Source of the DNA: Streptomyces sp. NBC_01262
Lineage (GTDB): Bacteria > Actinomycetota > Actinomycetes > Streptomycetales > Streptomycetaceae
Assembly (NCBI RefSeq): GCF_036226365.1
Contig: NZ_CP108462.1
Span: 2,832,501 to 2,896,500, forward strand
DNA: 64,000 nt
Direction of reading: 5' to 3'
Part shown: positions 19,398-27,682 of the stretch, piece after piece
How positions within the stretch are numbered: position 1 is the stretch's first letter
Layout of the letters: each line of letters starts with the position of its first letter
The notes under the pieces: generated by a model
What the model was told of the DNA's origin: nothing
Seen by the model: the letters and a program-made list of their open reading frames with translations, nothing else
Databases searched by the model: none
Translations under genes and position numbers: made by a program

Positions 19398-21422
19398 TCA
19401 GTGACCGTCCCAGCCGCCATAGCCGGATCCGTTGCCATAGCCGGATCCGTATCCATTGCCGGATCCGCCCGAATAGCAGTAGTAGCAGTTGGAGTTGTCC
19501 GAATCCGTGGCGGTGGCCGATGGCGACGCGCTGGCCGACGAGTCGGAGGACGAGCTCGATGTCCCGGTCGGAGTCCCGGTCGGAGCCGGGGCGGACGTGG
19601 TGGCGGCGACCGTGGCGGCGACCTGGACCAGGGAGTCACCGATTTCGGACCCGGAGGTCGAGTCGGTCTGGGGGGACGGCGCGGGGGTGTCGGCCAGCCA
19701 CTGCTGGAGCGGGGTGTCGTCACGGGCCTTCAGGACCAGGGCGGCTCCGTCCTGGTCGGAGACGGGCGTCACGGCCAGCTCCTGGCTCCAGCGGGGCACC
19801 AGGACACCCTGGAGGGTGAAGTCGTAACGGACGTTCTTGCCCTCGGACTCGTCGGGCTTGGAGGAATCCGCGCACGTGCCCAGCTCGATGGAGAAGTTCT
19901 GGCTGGAGCTGAGGCAGAGGCCGAGGTCGGCGAGGCTGCGCAGCTGTCCGTCGGGCTCGTACACCCACCGCTGAGTGGCCGCCTCGCCGCACTTCGCGGC
20001 GACCGCGTCCGCGTGCGGGGCGGGCACCCCACCCTCAATGTCGAGACACAGCCCGGTCGAGGCGTCGTGCAGACGGCCGCTCAGGGTGCCGGCCGTCCGG
20101 TCGTCGGATCCGATCCAGGACGGCCTTGAGCCTGGCGCGGCGGAGGCGCCCATCGTGCCGGGCGCGGCGCTGTTCTCGCTCGTACCGCCGGCCCAGGGGC
20201 TGGACCACAGGGCCAGGGGGACGAGGACGCAGCCGCTGACCCCCAGTACGGCCAGGCTGATCTGGCGGGCGCCGGGGAAGCGCGAAGAGCCCGAGGCGTA
20301 CTCACCGGCCGACCGGGAGCGGGCGTGGGAACGGGAGTTGGAACGGGTACGCGCGGAGTGGCGGGGGCCCATGTCCAGCTCTGCGACGGCGGCGAAGGGA
20401 TCCGACGCGCGGAGCAGCACCGGCGCCGACGGCGGAAGCGGGACCGGGGCGCGGAACGGGACCGGGGTCGGGCCGGGCCCCGCGAGCGCGTCCGCGAACG
20501 AGCCCGAGAGATGGCGCGGCACCGGGAACGACGGCGCACCCGGCACCCCGACCGGGGCCGAGTCCGCGTCGACGGCGGCGCGGCGCCCCGGCCTGGAGTC
20601 CAGGTAGGACCGGGCTCCCCAGCCGAGCAGTGCCTCCGCCAGGAGCAGCGCCGGACGGCCGCCGGAGTGGTCGAGCTGGCCCGCGGCGTAACGGCAGTGC
20701 GAGCACCTGGCCATGTGCCGCCGCAGGTCGGGGTCGAGGGCCGCGTCGCCTCGCTGGACGCAGACGTCCAGCAGCCGGCTGTACTGACGGCACTCGTCCG
20801 CCGGGGCGAGGTCACGGTGCGCCCGCAGGCACCCTTCGCGGAGCAGCTCACGCGCCCGCTCCAGTTCGGCGCGGGCTTCCTCCACGCCGAGCCCGAGCAG
20901 CCCGGCCGGTATCCGCAGCCCCTCCGCCTCGACCGTCCGGTGCCACAGCAGACAGCGCGCGGGCTCCGGCAGCCCCAGGAACGCCCGGAACATCAACCGC
21001 CTGTTGTCCGACGGCGGAAGCCGCCAACTCGCCCCCGCCGCACGGTCCCGCGCATGCGGCCGCGACCGCAGCTCCGGATGGACTAGCTCCCGCCGCTCAC
21101 CCGTGGCCCACTCACCCGTGATCCGCACCGCTGTGGACAGCAGGTGCGGCCGCCACGCCGCCGTCGGCCCGGTCTGCCGCATGGCTTCACCGAACACCCT
21201 GGTGAAAACGGTCGTGGTGAGCATTCCGGCGGCCTGCGGGCCCACCGTGCACAGGCCCGCGTAATCGAAGACCGCGTCCCAATGGCGGGCCAGCAGTTCG
21301 CCCGAGGGGTGGTGTGCGGGGCTTTTTCCCGAAGAGTTCCTCACTTCGAGGGCGAGGCCCTCGTCCGTCACATCGAACGGTTGATCCATGTGAGGAGAAA
21401 TCGACCGGACGGAGTCTTTCAC
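19398..21422 (-). CDS. Sigma-like/zinc-finger/ricin-lectin membrane protein
   Basis: A 674-residue protein from GTG 21422 (a purine-rich stretch precedes it; ATG 21389 is the alternative). Residues about 20-215 look like the helical core of an ECF-type sigma protein. A short cysteine motif, HMARCSHCRYA, matches the H-x3-C-x2-C signature of ZAS anti-sigma domains. After a Pro/Ser-rich linker and one membrane span (ISLAVLGVSGCVLVPLALWS), the outside part has a ricin B-type trefoil (LCLDIEGG, TQRWVYEPDGQLRS) and a Ser/Thr-rich stalk ending in a Gly/Tyr/Cys-rich tail. It may connect carbohydrate binding outside to a regulatory domain inside. DNA-binding competence of the sigma-like part is unproven. 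Confidence 0.7.
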   Translation of the reverse strand: MKDSVRSISPHMDQPFDVTDEGLALEVRNSSGKSPAHHPSGELLARHWDAVFDYAGLCTVGPQAAGMLTTTVFTRVFGEAMRQTGPTAAWRPHLLSTAVRITGEWATGERRELVHPELRSRPHARDRAAGASWRLPPSDNRRLMFRAFLGLPEPARCLLWHRTVEAEGLRIPAGLLGLGVEEARAELERARELLREGCLRAHRDLAPADECRQYSRLLDVCVQRGDAALDPDLRRHMARCSHCRYAAGQLDHSGGRPALLLAEALLGWGARSYLDSRPGRRAAVDADSAPVGVPGAPSFPVPRHLSGSFADALAGPGPTPVPFRAPVPLPPSAPVLLRASDPFAAVAELDMGPRHSARTRSNSRSHARSRSAGEYASGSSRFPGARQISLAVLGVSGCVLVPLALWSSPWAGGTSENSAAPGTMGASAAPGSRPSWIGSDDRTAGTLSGRLHDASTGLCLDIEGGVPAPHADAVAAKCGEAATQRWVYEPDGQLRSLADLGLCLSSSQNFSIELGTCADSSKPDESEGKNVRYDFTLQGVLVPRWSQELAVTPVSDQDGAALVLKARDDTPLQQWLADTPAPSPQTDSTSGSEIGDSLVQVAATVAATTSAPAPTGTPTGTSSSSSDSSASASPSATATDSDNSNCYYCYSGGSGNGYGSGYGNGSGYGGWDGH

Positions 21423-21717
21423 GTCCCCATTCCCTTCCGAGGGCCGAGCAGGAAAAAGTCCGAACCAAAGGATGCCGATGCTCAGGACCCCGCGCGGACC
21501 AAACACGCACGAGGAAGCTGAATTGGCCGCGCACCGACAAGTCTGCACACCTTCGCACACCGTAAGGACACAGAACAAGAGACTCTGTCTTGTTTCTGGA
21601 ATCCCCGCCTCCACGGGACATGACAAGGCGTCAACAGGCGCGAATAAACCGGCAGTTTGCAGGGGTGATTCGTGTGTTACCCGGCGTACGCACCCGTTCT
21701 GTACCGAAGTCGGACCG

Positions 21718-22506
21718 TCACAAAGTGGTGGTCAAACCCCCGTCGATGACAAAGTCCGCGCCGGTCACATTCCCGGCCCGCTCCCCGGCCAGCATCAGCA
21801 CGAGATCCGCCACCTCCTCCGGCCGGGTGAACCGGCCGGTCACCGTGCTGCCCGCGACCTGCTTCACCACCTCGCCGGGCTCACTCCCGCTCGCCCTGCC
21901 GACGGTCGACGCGACACCTTCCTCACCGAGCCACAAATCGGTCTCCACCGGACCCGGACTGACGGTGTTCACCCGAACACCCTGCGGACCGACCTCCTTG
22001 GAGAGCGCCTTGCTGAAGTTGGCCAATGCCGCCTTCGAAGCGCAATAGTCGATGACCCCGGGGTCCGGCAGGAAGGAATTCACCGAGCAGACGGTCACGA
22101 TGCTGCCCGCCCCACGCTCCACCAGGTGCGGCAACGCCGCCCGGGTCGTACGGACCGCCGACAGGAAGTTGATGGTCAGCGCCGAGATCCAGTCCTCGTC
22201 CGTGACGGACAGAAATCCCCCCGGCCGCGGGTGCGCCGCCCCCACATTGTTGACCAGAATGTCGACGCCCCCGAATGCGGAGACCGCCTCCGCCACCAGC
22301 CACGCCGGCCCCTCCGCCGTCCCCAGGTCCACCACCACAGGCCGCACCGGGAAAGCCGCAGAGAGCTGCCTCAGCTCCTCGGTGACATGCCTCGCGCCGG
22401 CGACCACGCTCACCCCCTCAGCGGCCAGCGCCCGCGTGACCGCGAGCCCGATCCCCTTGCTCGCACCGGTCACGACAGCGGTCTTGCCCGAGAGACCCAG
22501 ATCCAT
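21718..22506 (-). CDS. SDR-family oxidoreductase
   Basis: A 262-residue classical short-chain dehydrogenase/reductase. The NAD(P)-binding motif TGASKGIG (about 14-21), the NNVG motif, the catalytic Ser in VCSVNSF and the Y-x3-K pair in DYCASKAAL are all intact. It ends with ADFVIDGGLTTTL, the usual SDR C terminus. It acts in the cytosol on an unidentified alcohol or ketone. It stands alone between the lectin-like membrane protein and the anti-sigma-like gene; context does not suggest a pathway. Confidence 0.88.
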   Translation of the reverse strand: MDLGLSGKTAVVTGASKGIGLAVTRALAAEGVSVVAGARHVTEELRQLSAAFPVRPVVVDLGTAEGPAWLVAEAVSAFGGVDILVNNVGAAHPRPGGFLSVTDEDWISALTINFLSAVRTTRAALPHLVERGAGSIVTVCSVNSFLPDPGVIDYCASKAALANFSKALSKEVGPQGVRVNTVSPGPVETDLWLGEEGVASTVGRASGSEPGEVVKQVAGSTVTGRFTRPEEVADLVLMLAGERAGNVTGADFVIDGGLTTTL

Positions 22507-22553
22507 ACCTTCACGCTACGCGCCCCGGCCCTCCGAGGCCCCTCGCCGTGACC

Positions 22554-22937
22554 TCAGATCGAGAACTCGCACCACACGATCTTCCCCGGCACCCGCTCCC
22601 CCACCCCCCACTTGTCCGACAGCGCCTCCACCAGCAACAGCCCCCTCCCCGACTCATCCGCCGCCTCCACCGGGATCCGAGGCTCCCCGTCCCCACTGTC
22701 GTGCAGCTCGATCCGCAGCACCGCCGACCCCTCCAGCCGGATGTGGATACGGAAGCCCCGCCCCGGCGGAACGCCGTGCAGCAACGCGTTCGTCGCCAAC
22801 TCGCTCACGCACAGCACGATGTCGTCCACACGCGGCGTCCCGATGCCCCATTCGGTCAGCGTGCGCCGCGTCAACTCACGCGCGGCGGGCACCGATCGGC
22901 GGGTCCGGGGGTAGAAGTACTCACAATTGCCAGTCAT
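22554..22937 (-). CDS. Anti-sigma-like ATP-binding protein (HATPase_c_2)
   Basis: A 127-residue protein of the RsbW/SpoIIAB-like GHKL ATPase group. The N box is SELATNALLHG, the G1 box HDSGDGEPRIP and the G2 region GRGLLLVEALSDKWGV. It has no histidine-kinase phosphoacceptor domain. Family members bind sigma factors or phosphorylate anti-sigma antagonists. It is divergent from, and 113 bases away from, the XRE/DUF397 pair, an arrangement that recurs in Streptomyces genomes (whiJ-like loci). Its partner is unknown. Confidence 0.85.
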   Translation of the reverse strand: MTGNCEYFYPRTRRSVPAARELTRRTLTEWGIGTPRVDDIVLCVSELATNALLHGVPPGRGFRIHIRLEGSAVLRIELHDSGDGEPRIPVEAADESGRGLLLVEALSDKWGVGERVPGKIVWCEFSI

Positions 22938-23050
22938 GCATCAAGCGTCGCTCTCTGTCACTAGTATTCAGCAGTACGTCAGCCCGTACGGATCCGTTGT
23001 ACGAGCATGTGCGAGGTCATGTACGGGCACGGGTGGGGAGTTGAGGGCTT

Positions 23051-23878
23051 ATGCACCCCTCACAGAAACCGAAGAAGCGACTCGGCTCCAGCATCGGCCT
23101 GGTCGGTGCCCAGGTCGCCAACTTCCGCCGCGCCGCCGGACTCACCCAACGTGAGCTCGCGGAGCAGCTCTGCGCCTCCGAAGACCTCATCGCCTCCATC
23201 GAACAGGGCCGCCGCGCCCTCAAGCCCGACCTGGCCGAGCAGCTGGACGACCTACTGGAGACCAAGCGCGCACTGGCGGTGGCAGTGGCCAACCTGCCGG
23301 AGATCGACCACTTCCCGGTCTGGGCAATGGAGTTCATCGACCTGGAGCGGGAAGCGATCACCCTCTCGTCCTACGAGAACCAGGTCCTGCCCGGCCTGCT
23401 CCAAACCGAGGCCTACGCCCGCGCGACCTTCGCCAGCCGCGTCCCCACCCTCTACGAGGATGAGATCGAGCAACAGGTGGCGTCCCGCATCGCCCGGCAG
23501 GACATCCTCCATCGCAAAGTCCCGCCGACCGCCAGCTTCGTCATCTCCGAAGCGATCCTGATGGACCGCCTAGGCGACAACCAGACATACGCGGAACAGC
23601 TGCGCCACCTGCGCGAATCCGCCGATCTACCAGGGCTTACGCTCCAGGTGATGCCGTTCGGCCGCCACACCCATGCCGCCCTCGACGGCCCGTTCGTCCT
23701 GCTCGAAAACCCCGACCACGTGCTCTTCGCGTACACCGAGACCCAGCGCGGCAGCCAGCTCACCTCCGACGGCGACGAGGTCAGCATCCTCGCTCAGAAA
23801 TATGCGATGCTGCGATCACAGGCTCTCAACCCCGAGGACGCCAAGGGCCTGTTGGACCGGCTGCTAGGAGAGCAATGA
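23051..23878 (+). CDS. XRE-family regulator with DUF5753 (WhiJ-like)
   Basis: A 275-residue DNA-binding protein. A helix-turn-helix of the Xre type lies at about 17-72 (VGAQVANFRRAAGLTQRELAEQL, then EDLIASIEQGRRA), followed by the long DUF5753 domain with SYENQVLPGLLQTEAYARA and DGPFVLLE. GAGGG lies 6-7 bases before the ATG. The start of the DUF397 gene overlaps its stop by four bases. WhiJ-like members control development and antibiotic production in Streptomyces, usually with the DUF397 partner; whether this copy does so is inference. Confidence 0.9.
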   Translation: MHPSQKPKKRLGSSIGLVGAQVANFRRAAGLTQRELAEQLCASEDLIASIEQGRRALKPDLAEQLDDLLETKRALAVAVANLPEIDHFPVWAMEFIDLEREAITLSSYENQVLPGLLQTEAYARATFASRVPTLYEDEIEQQVASRIARQDILHRKVPPTASFVISEAILMDRLGDNQTYAEQLRHLRESADLPGLTLQVMPFGRHTHAALDGPFVLLENPDHVLFAYTETQRGSQLTSDGDEVSILAQKYAMLRSQALNPEDAKGLLDRLLGEQ

Positions 23879-24126
23879 ACGGCGCACGGGAGTGGTTCAA
23901 GTCCAGCTACAGCGGCAGCGAGGGCGGCGAATGCCTCGAAGTCGCCTACGCCTGGCGCAAGTCCAGCTACAGCGGCAGCGAAGGCGGCAACTGCGTCGAA
24001 GTCGCCGCCCACCCCGCCGCCGTCCACGTACGCGACTCCAAGGACCCCGCCGTCGGCGACCTCACCTTCAGCCCGGCCGCCTGGTCCGCCTTCGCCGCCT
24101 TCGCGGCGTCCGAGCCGCGCCGCTGA
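23875..24126 (+). CDS. DUF397 protein with a duplicated N-terminal motif
   Basis: An 83-residue protein coupled to the XRE gene (ATGA, 23875-23878). The DUF397 hallmark W-x-KSSYSG-x-EGG-x-C-x-EVA occurs twice in a row (residues about 7-24 and 27-44), followed by a single VHVRDSKDP and FSPAAWSAF ending. A normal DUF397 protein has the motif once, so the N terminus has been duplicated within the gene. DUF397 proteins act as partners of their neighbouring XRE regulators in characterised cases. Confidence 0.88.
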   Translation: MNGAREWFKSSYSGSEGGECLEVAYAWRKSSYSGSEGGNCVEVAAHPAAVHVRDSKDPAVGDLTFSPAAWSAFAAFAASEPRR

Positions 24127-24650
24127 GCGGCATTCGCCGTCGCGGACTCCCCCGCCGCCTCGCGCCTCCGGCGCAAAGCAGCCAGCAGCGGGAAGGAGGG
24201 GAGCGGCCAGGGCCCGTGGTCCCACCCCGGCCGAGTGGGTGCCTGAGCCGCCTTGACCGCCGAGGCCTGTTCCCCGACCGCCGGCCAGTGACCCGCTGAC
24301 CTTCAGGCGCCTTAGCGGCTGCCCTTTCCTGTGCCTTGGGTCCCATCGCCGTCCTCTCCTAGCCTGGTCTCTTCCAGCGCCCAAGCCGAGTCCCGGGCGC
24401 GCCCGCCGTAACCAGCGTCTGCCGCTCCCCTCTCGCCTGAGCTTCAACCGGCACCCAGCACCGGGCGCCCCGGACCGGTCCCGGACGGTCTCCACAGCCG
24501 ATCCCTCCGGGCGGCGGAGCTTCAAGCGGGCGTGCAGAAACGATTCGGCGGCTTTGACTCCGACGTTGATCCCATCTGGGGCCGCTGGGCCTACCGTCGC
24601 AGTGGCGGACTCCTCGGGCTGCTGGTACGTGCGTCGGGCGGCATTCGCCG
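24127..24650. other. Intergenic region with no recognisable gene
   Basis: This 524-base stretch separates the DUF397 gene from the VanZ-like gene. Open frames here have no recognisable motif and look like composition artefacts. A short sequence, GCGGCATTCGCCGTC, occurs both near 24127 and near 24637. A GGACCGGTCC palindrome lies at 24472-24481. No tRNA, terminator with T run or convincing promoter was seen. Confidence 0.5.
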
Positions 24651-25091
24651 TCAAGCCGGCGTCGCGGTCCGCGCCCGGGTCCAGTCCGGCGGGACGACCC
24701 GCCGGGCGGCTGCGTAGAGCAGGTACGCGAGTGCCGCGCCGGCGGTGTTGAGGATGAGGTCGTCCACGTCGAAGCTGCGGCCGGTGAGGCAGAACCCCTG
24801 GATGGTCTCGACGATCAGCATTCCGGCCCCGGTCACGAGGGTGACTTGGCGCACGCCATCAAGGCGGCGGGAGACGAGGGGAAGCAGGATTCCGAGTGGG
24901 GCGCAGAGGAGCAGGTTGCCGCCCACTTCCAGGAGGAAGGTCGAGATCGACGAGTGGTCGATGTAAAAGCGGATCGTGCGCCCCGGCACGACGTTGTTGT
25001 ACGTGACATCCGCCGCGGAAGCGACGGGAATGAGAGTTGTCTGAGCGAGGGCGATCGCGTAGAGAATCAAGGCGATGCGGCTCTTGCGCAT
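24651..25091 (-). CDS. VanZ-like membrane protein
   Basis: A 146-residue protein beginning at ATG 25091 after GGGAGG at a suitable distance. It has four hydrophobic stretches and the VanZ-like pattern: a polar loop after TM1, EVGGNLLLCAPLGILLPL, then VETIQGFCLTGRSFDVDDLILNTAGAALAYLL. VanZ proteins are implicated in low-level glycopeptide (teicoplanin) resistance, but most homologues have no known role. It lies 94 bases downstream of the small Lys-rich protein gene on the same strand and may be co-transcribed with it. Confidence 0.85.
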   Translation of the reverse strand: MRKSRIALILYAIALAQTTLIPVASAADVTYNNVVPGRTIRFYIDHSSISTFLLEVGGNLLLCAPLGILLPLVSRRLDGVRQVTLVTGAGMLIVETIQGFCLTGRSFDVDDLILNTAGAALAYLLYAAARRVVPPDWTRARTATPA

Positions 25092-25185
25092 GTCATCGCC
25101 TCCCGGCAGATGCAGGTGGTCAGGGCGGCGAGGCGGGTATGCGGCGGGGGTGCTGCCGCGCACCCGCCTCGGGTGCCTGGGTGGG

Positions 25186-25314
25186 TCAGCCGCCGATGGG
25201 GCGCTTGCGCACGACCTTCTTGACGACCTTCTTGGCGACGGGCTTGGCCGGGGTGTGCTTCTTGTGGTGCTTGGCGGCCGGCTTGGTGACGGGGACGATC
25301 TTGGTGAAAGCCAT
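25186..25314 (-). CDS. Small Lys/His-rich basic protein, unknown function
   Basis: A 42-residue protein not assignable to a family. ATG 25314 is supported by a perfect AAGGAG 6 bases upstream. The first third is MAFTKIVPVTKPAA; the rest is strongly basic (HHKKH, AKKVVKKVVRKR) and ends PIGG. There is no signal peptide or membrane span. Composition resembles histone-like tails of nucleoid proteins, but it could equally bind RNA or polyanions; no function is claimed. The strong ribosome site argues that it is a real gene. Confidence 0.65.
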   Translation of the reverse strand: MAFTKIVPVTKPAAKHHKKHTPAKPVAKKVVKKVVRKRPIGG

Positions 25315-25586
25315 GATGTTCTCCTTGTGACTCGCGGTTTCCGTCTCCGCCCTTTCGGCTTCGACATGGAAAACATTACGCGCTGATTTCGCGAGCGCCC
25401 ACCAATTCCCGTTAGATGACAGTGAATTAGCCGTGAGATCCGCTCTCACTTACCGGTTGCATTTCACGGAAATAACTGTGACAGAACCACAACATATCCG
25501 CAGTACTCCCAGGGTCTACCCAGCGGTAACCGAAACCCCCTACGCTCCTGGGCAGTTGATCCCCCCACGGTGGAAGGCGGCAGGTC

Positions 25587-26630
25587 ATGCGCATACGGCA
25601 CACGGCAAGATGGGTCATCGGGGCGCTCACAGCGGCGGCGCTCAGCGTCACCGCGCTGGGCGGGTCGGCGCAGGGGGCGGCGCCGAAGCTGTCGGAGGCG
25701 ACGACGGTGGGCGTGCACAACGCCTACGAGAAGGCCACGTACACGTACTTCGCCAACGCGCTGGACTCCGGCTCGTCGTTGCTGGAGATCGACATCTGGA
25801 CGGACAGCATCAGCAAGCGGTGGCGGGTCAGCCACAGCAACCCGCTGGGCAACGACAACAACTGCGAGAAGGCGTCCACCCCGGGCGACCTCTACAGCAA
25901 GGACCGCAACCAGGACTTCGGGTCCTGCCTGGACAACATCGCGGCCTGGCAGCAACTGCACCCCGACCACCGGCCGATCACCTTCAAGATCGAGATGAAG
26001 AACGGCTACAACAACACCGGGGGCCTCGGCCCGGACGAGTTGGACGCCCTCATCTCCGCCAAGCTCGGCAGCAGCGTCTTCAAGCCGTCCGATCTTCTCG
26101 GCTCCACCTACAGCACGCTCGACGCCGCCGCCCAGGCCGACGCCTGGCCCAGCCGCGACGCGCTCGCGGGCAAGGTGATGTTCGAGGTCATCCCCGGCAC
26201 CTTCGAGAAGGCCAACCCCTTCGACTCCTACTGGACGGACCGGGAGTACGCGGACTACCTGCGGAATCTGTACGCCGCCGGCACCATCACCAAGGCCCAG
26301 ATGTTCCCCGCCGTCCTCGACGCCGCCGCCGGTGACCCGCGCACGCGCTACTCCGACACGACCATCCGGCCCTGGTTCGTGGTCTTCGACGGCGACGCGG
26401 CGACCTACGTCAACAACGGCTACGACACGGCCTGGTACGACGACCGCCACTACTTCCTCATCATGACCGGCGCCGCCGGCGTATCCCCCGCCATCTCCTC
26501 CACCGCACCGACGGAGGCGGAGGCCCTGGCCCGGTTGTCCCTGCTCGCGGCGGACCACGCGAGCATCATCACGGCGGACTGGTCGGCGCTGTCGCCCACG
26601 GTTCTTGGCGCGGTCACGACACGCGGGTAG
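25587..26630 (+). CDS. Secreted PI-PLC-like (Ca2+-dependent) phosphodiesterase
   Basis: A 347-residue protein with a Sec signal peptide (about 1-31, ending SAQGA). The mature part is a TIM-barrel of the phosphatidylinositol-specific phospholipase C superfamily: TVGVHNAYE with the first catalytic His, LEIDIWTD with acidic ligand residues and RVSHSNPLG with the second His. KIEMKNG and FEVIPGTFE follow in the barrel. It likely cleaves phosphodiester head groups outside the cell, with Ca2+ suggested by the subfamily. Substrate is not certain. Confidence 0.8.
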   Translation: MRIRHTARWVIGALTAAALSVTALGGSAQGAAPKLSEATTVGVHNAYEKATYTYFANALDSGSSLLEIDIWTDSISKRWRVSHSNPLGNDNNCEKASTPGDLYSKDRNQDFGSCLDNIAAWQQLHPDHRPITFKIEMKNGYNNTGGLGPDELDALISAKLGSSVFKPSDLLGSTYSTLDAAAQADAWPSRDALAGKVMFEVIPGTFEKANPFDSYWTDREYADYLRNLYAAGTITKAQMFPAVLDAAAGDPRTRYSDTTIRPWFVVFDGDAATYVNNGYDTAWYDDRHYFLIMTGAAGVSPAISSTAPTEAEALARLSLLAADHASIITADWSALSPTVLGAVTTRG

Positions 26631-26728
26631 GGGGTGGGAGGGGCCACTGACCACCGTTTTCAAGGCTGGTGGCCCACATCACCTTCGGTTGATTAGGCGG
26701 CGGGCCAGGAATGCCGTAGAGTGGAGCC

Positions 26729-26806
26729 AGTCGCGGCCCCACCCCCCTGGCCCGCGGCCACAGAAGAGGCCCTCATGGCGTCGTACAACGACGCCGAGGG
26801 CCTTTT
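26729..26806 (+). ncRNA. Candidate small RNA of about 78 nt
   Basis: A promoter-like pair, TTAGGC (26693-26698) and TAGAGT (26717-26722) spaced 18 bases, is followed about 80 bases later by a very strong terminator (26768-26806) with no convincing reading frame between them. The predicted RNA has a small 5' hairpin (CGCGG at 26732-26736 with CCGCG at 26752-26756) whose loop contains CCCCCC. This recalls the C-rich loops of actinobacterial 6C RNA, but only one such loop is present, so I do not assign it to that family. The remainder of the 26631-26947 gap holds the repeat at 26788-26922. Confidence 0.35.
26768..26806 (+). terminator. Strong intrinsic terminator
   Basis: GGCCCTC (26768-26774) pairs with GAGGGCC (26796-26802) and GGCGTCGT (26777-26784) with ACGACGCC (26788-26795), a 15-base-pair stem with a 2-base bulge and a 3-base loop, followed by TTTT. 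It would end a small RNA or PI-PLC readthrough. Confidence 0.75.
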
Positions 26807-26922
26807 CGGCTTCGGGGCCATGAAGACCGGCGGACGGAGTCCGGCGCAGCGGCCCGAAGCAAGCGAAGCGCCCGCGAGGGGCGCCAAAAAGAGGGGCACG
26901 ACGCCGAGGGCCTTTTCGGCTT
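26788..26922. repeat. 25-base direct repeat, 110-base offset
   Basis: The same 25 bases occur at 26788-26812 and 26898-26922 (beginning ACGACGCCGAGGG, ending TTTTCGGCTT). The first copy is the 3' half of the terminator; the second lacks the pairing 5' half. Between them a hairpin GCGCCC-loop-GGGCGC (read on the minus strand) may end the minus-strand gene at 26948. Confidence 0.7.
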
Positions 26923-26947
26923 TTGCGCGGCTCAGCAGTCGTCGCGT

Positions 26948-27511
26948 TCAGCGTTCGCGCTCGTGGACCCGCAGCTCGAACCACGCGGTCTTGCCGCGCG
27001 GCAGCAGGTCGACGCCCCAGCGGTCGGCGAGCTTGTCGATGAGGAAGAGGCCGCGGCCGCTGATGTCGAGGTCGCGGACGGGCATGAGGCAGGGCAGGGC
27101 GCGGGAGGGGTCGCGGACTTCGACCCGGATCCAGCCGCGGCGGCGCAGCATGCGCAGGCCGAAGGTGCGGGCGCCGGTGTGGCGTACGGCGTTGCCGACG
27201 AGCTCGGAGACGAGGAGTTCGACGACCTCGCTCTTCTGGGGCAGGGCCCAGTTGCGCAGGACGGAGCCGGCGAGCCGGCGGGCGACGCCGGCGGATTCGG
27301 GGCGGGAGGTGAGGCGTACCTCTTCGCGGGAGGGGTCGCCGAGGAGATCGAGGGAACTGGCGGCCAAGTCGTCCGCCGCCGCAGCCGCGACGGGCTGCGC
27401 GGGTACCGTGGGCGCCGCCACGGATGGTGTCGTGGGTGCCCATGCCCCAGGGGGTGTGATGATCACCCTCTGCGGTCGCTCCGATGCTCCCTGCCCCGCC
27501 ATGTCTCTCAT
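26948..27511 (-). CDS. Anti-sigma-like ATP-binding protein (HATPase_c_2)
   Basis: About 187 residues from ATG 27511; ATG 27502 and GTG 27607 are other possible starts and none has a strong ribosome site. A low-complexity Pro/Ala-rich N terminus of about 60 residues precedes an RsbW-like ATPase domain: N box SELVGNAVRHTGA, G1-type VEVRDPSRALP and G2-type SGRGLFLIDKLADRWGVD. It resembles the protein at 22554-22937 but is a separate, longer type. It probably controls a sigma factor or anti-sigma antagonist elsewhere in the genome. Directly repeated TAAGG elements lie upstream. Confidence 0.82.
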   Translation of the reverse strand: MRDMAGQGASERPQRVIITPPGAWAPTTPSVAAPTVPAQPVAAAAADDLAASSLDLLGDPSREEVRLTSRPESAGVARRLAGSVLRNWALPQKSEVVELLVSELVGNAVRHTGARTFGLRMLRRRGWIRVEVRDPSRALPCLMPVRDLDISGRGLFLIDKLADRWGVDLLPRGKTAWFELRVHERER

Positions 27512-27682
27512 GATGGACGCACCGACGGTGGTTCGGGGCGGATCGGGGGAATTGGACCGCCGGAACCTTTGCTTCCGGGGAGGGGCTATGGCATATGCCC
27601 AGGGCACCGACGGGGCTGACGCGGCATCAGTGAGCTGCGACGTTGAGTAGTCGATCGATCACCGATGCAGCAACAGGCGTCA

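Noticed and set aside
22554..24126. The XRE/DUF397 pair as a toxin-antitoxin module
   Set aside because: The set matches developmental regulators of the WhiJ type; nothing in it resembles a toxin.
24532..24717. A 61-codon open frame in the long gap
   Set aside because: No ribosome site, no recognisable motif and Arg/Gly-rich composition; not supported as a gene.
26729..26806. Assignment to the 6C small-RNA family
   Set aside because: Only one hairpin has a C-rich loop; the family needs two. Kept as an unclassified candidate.
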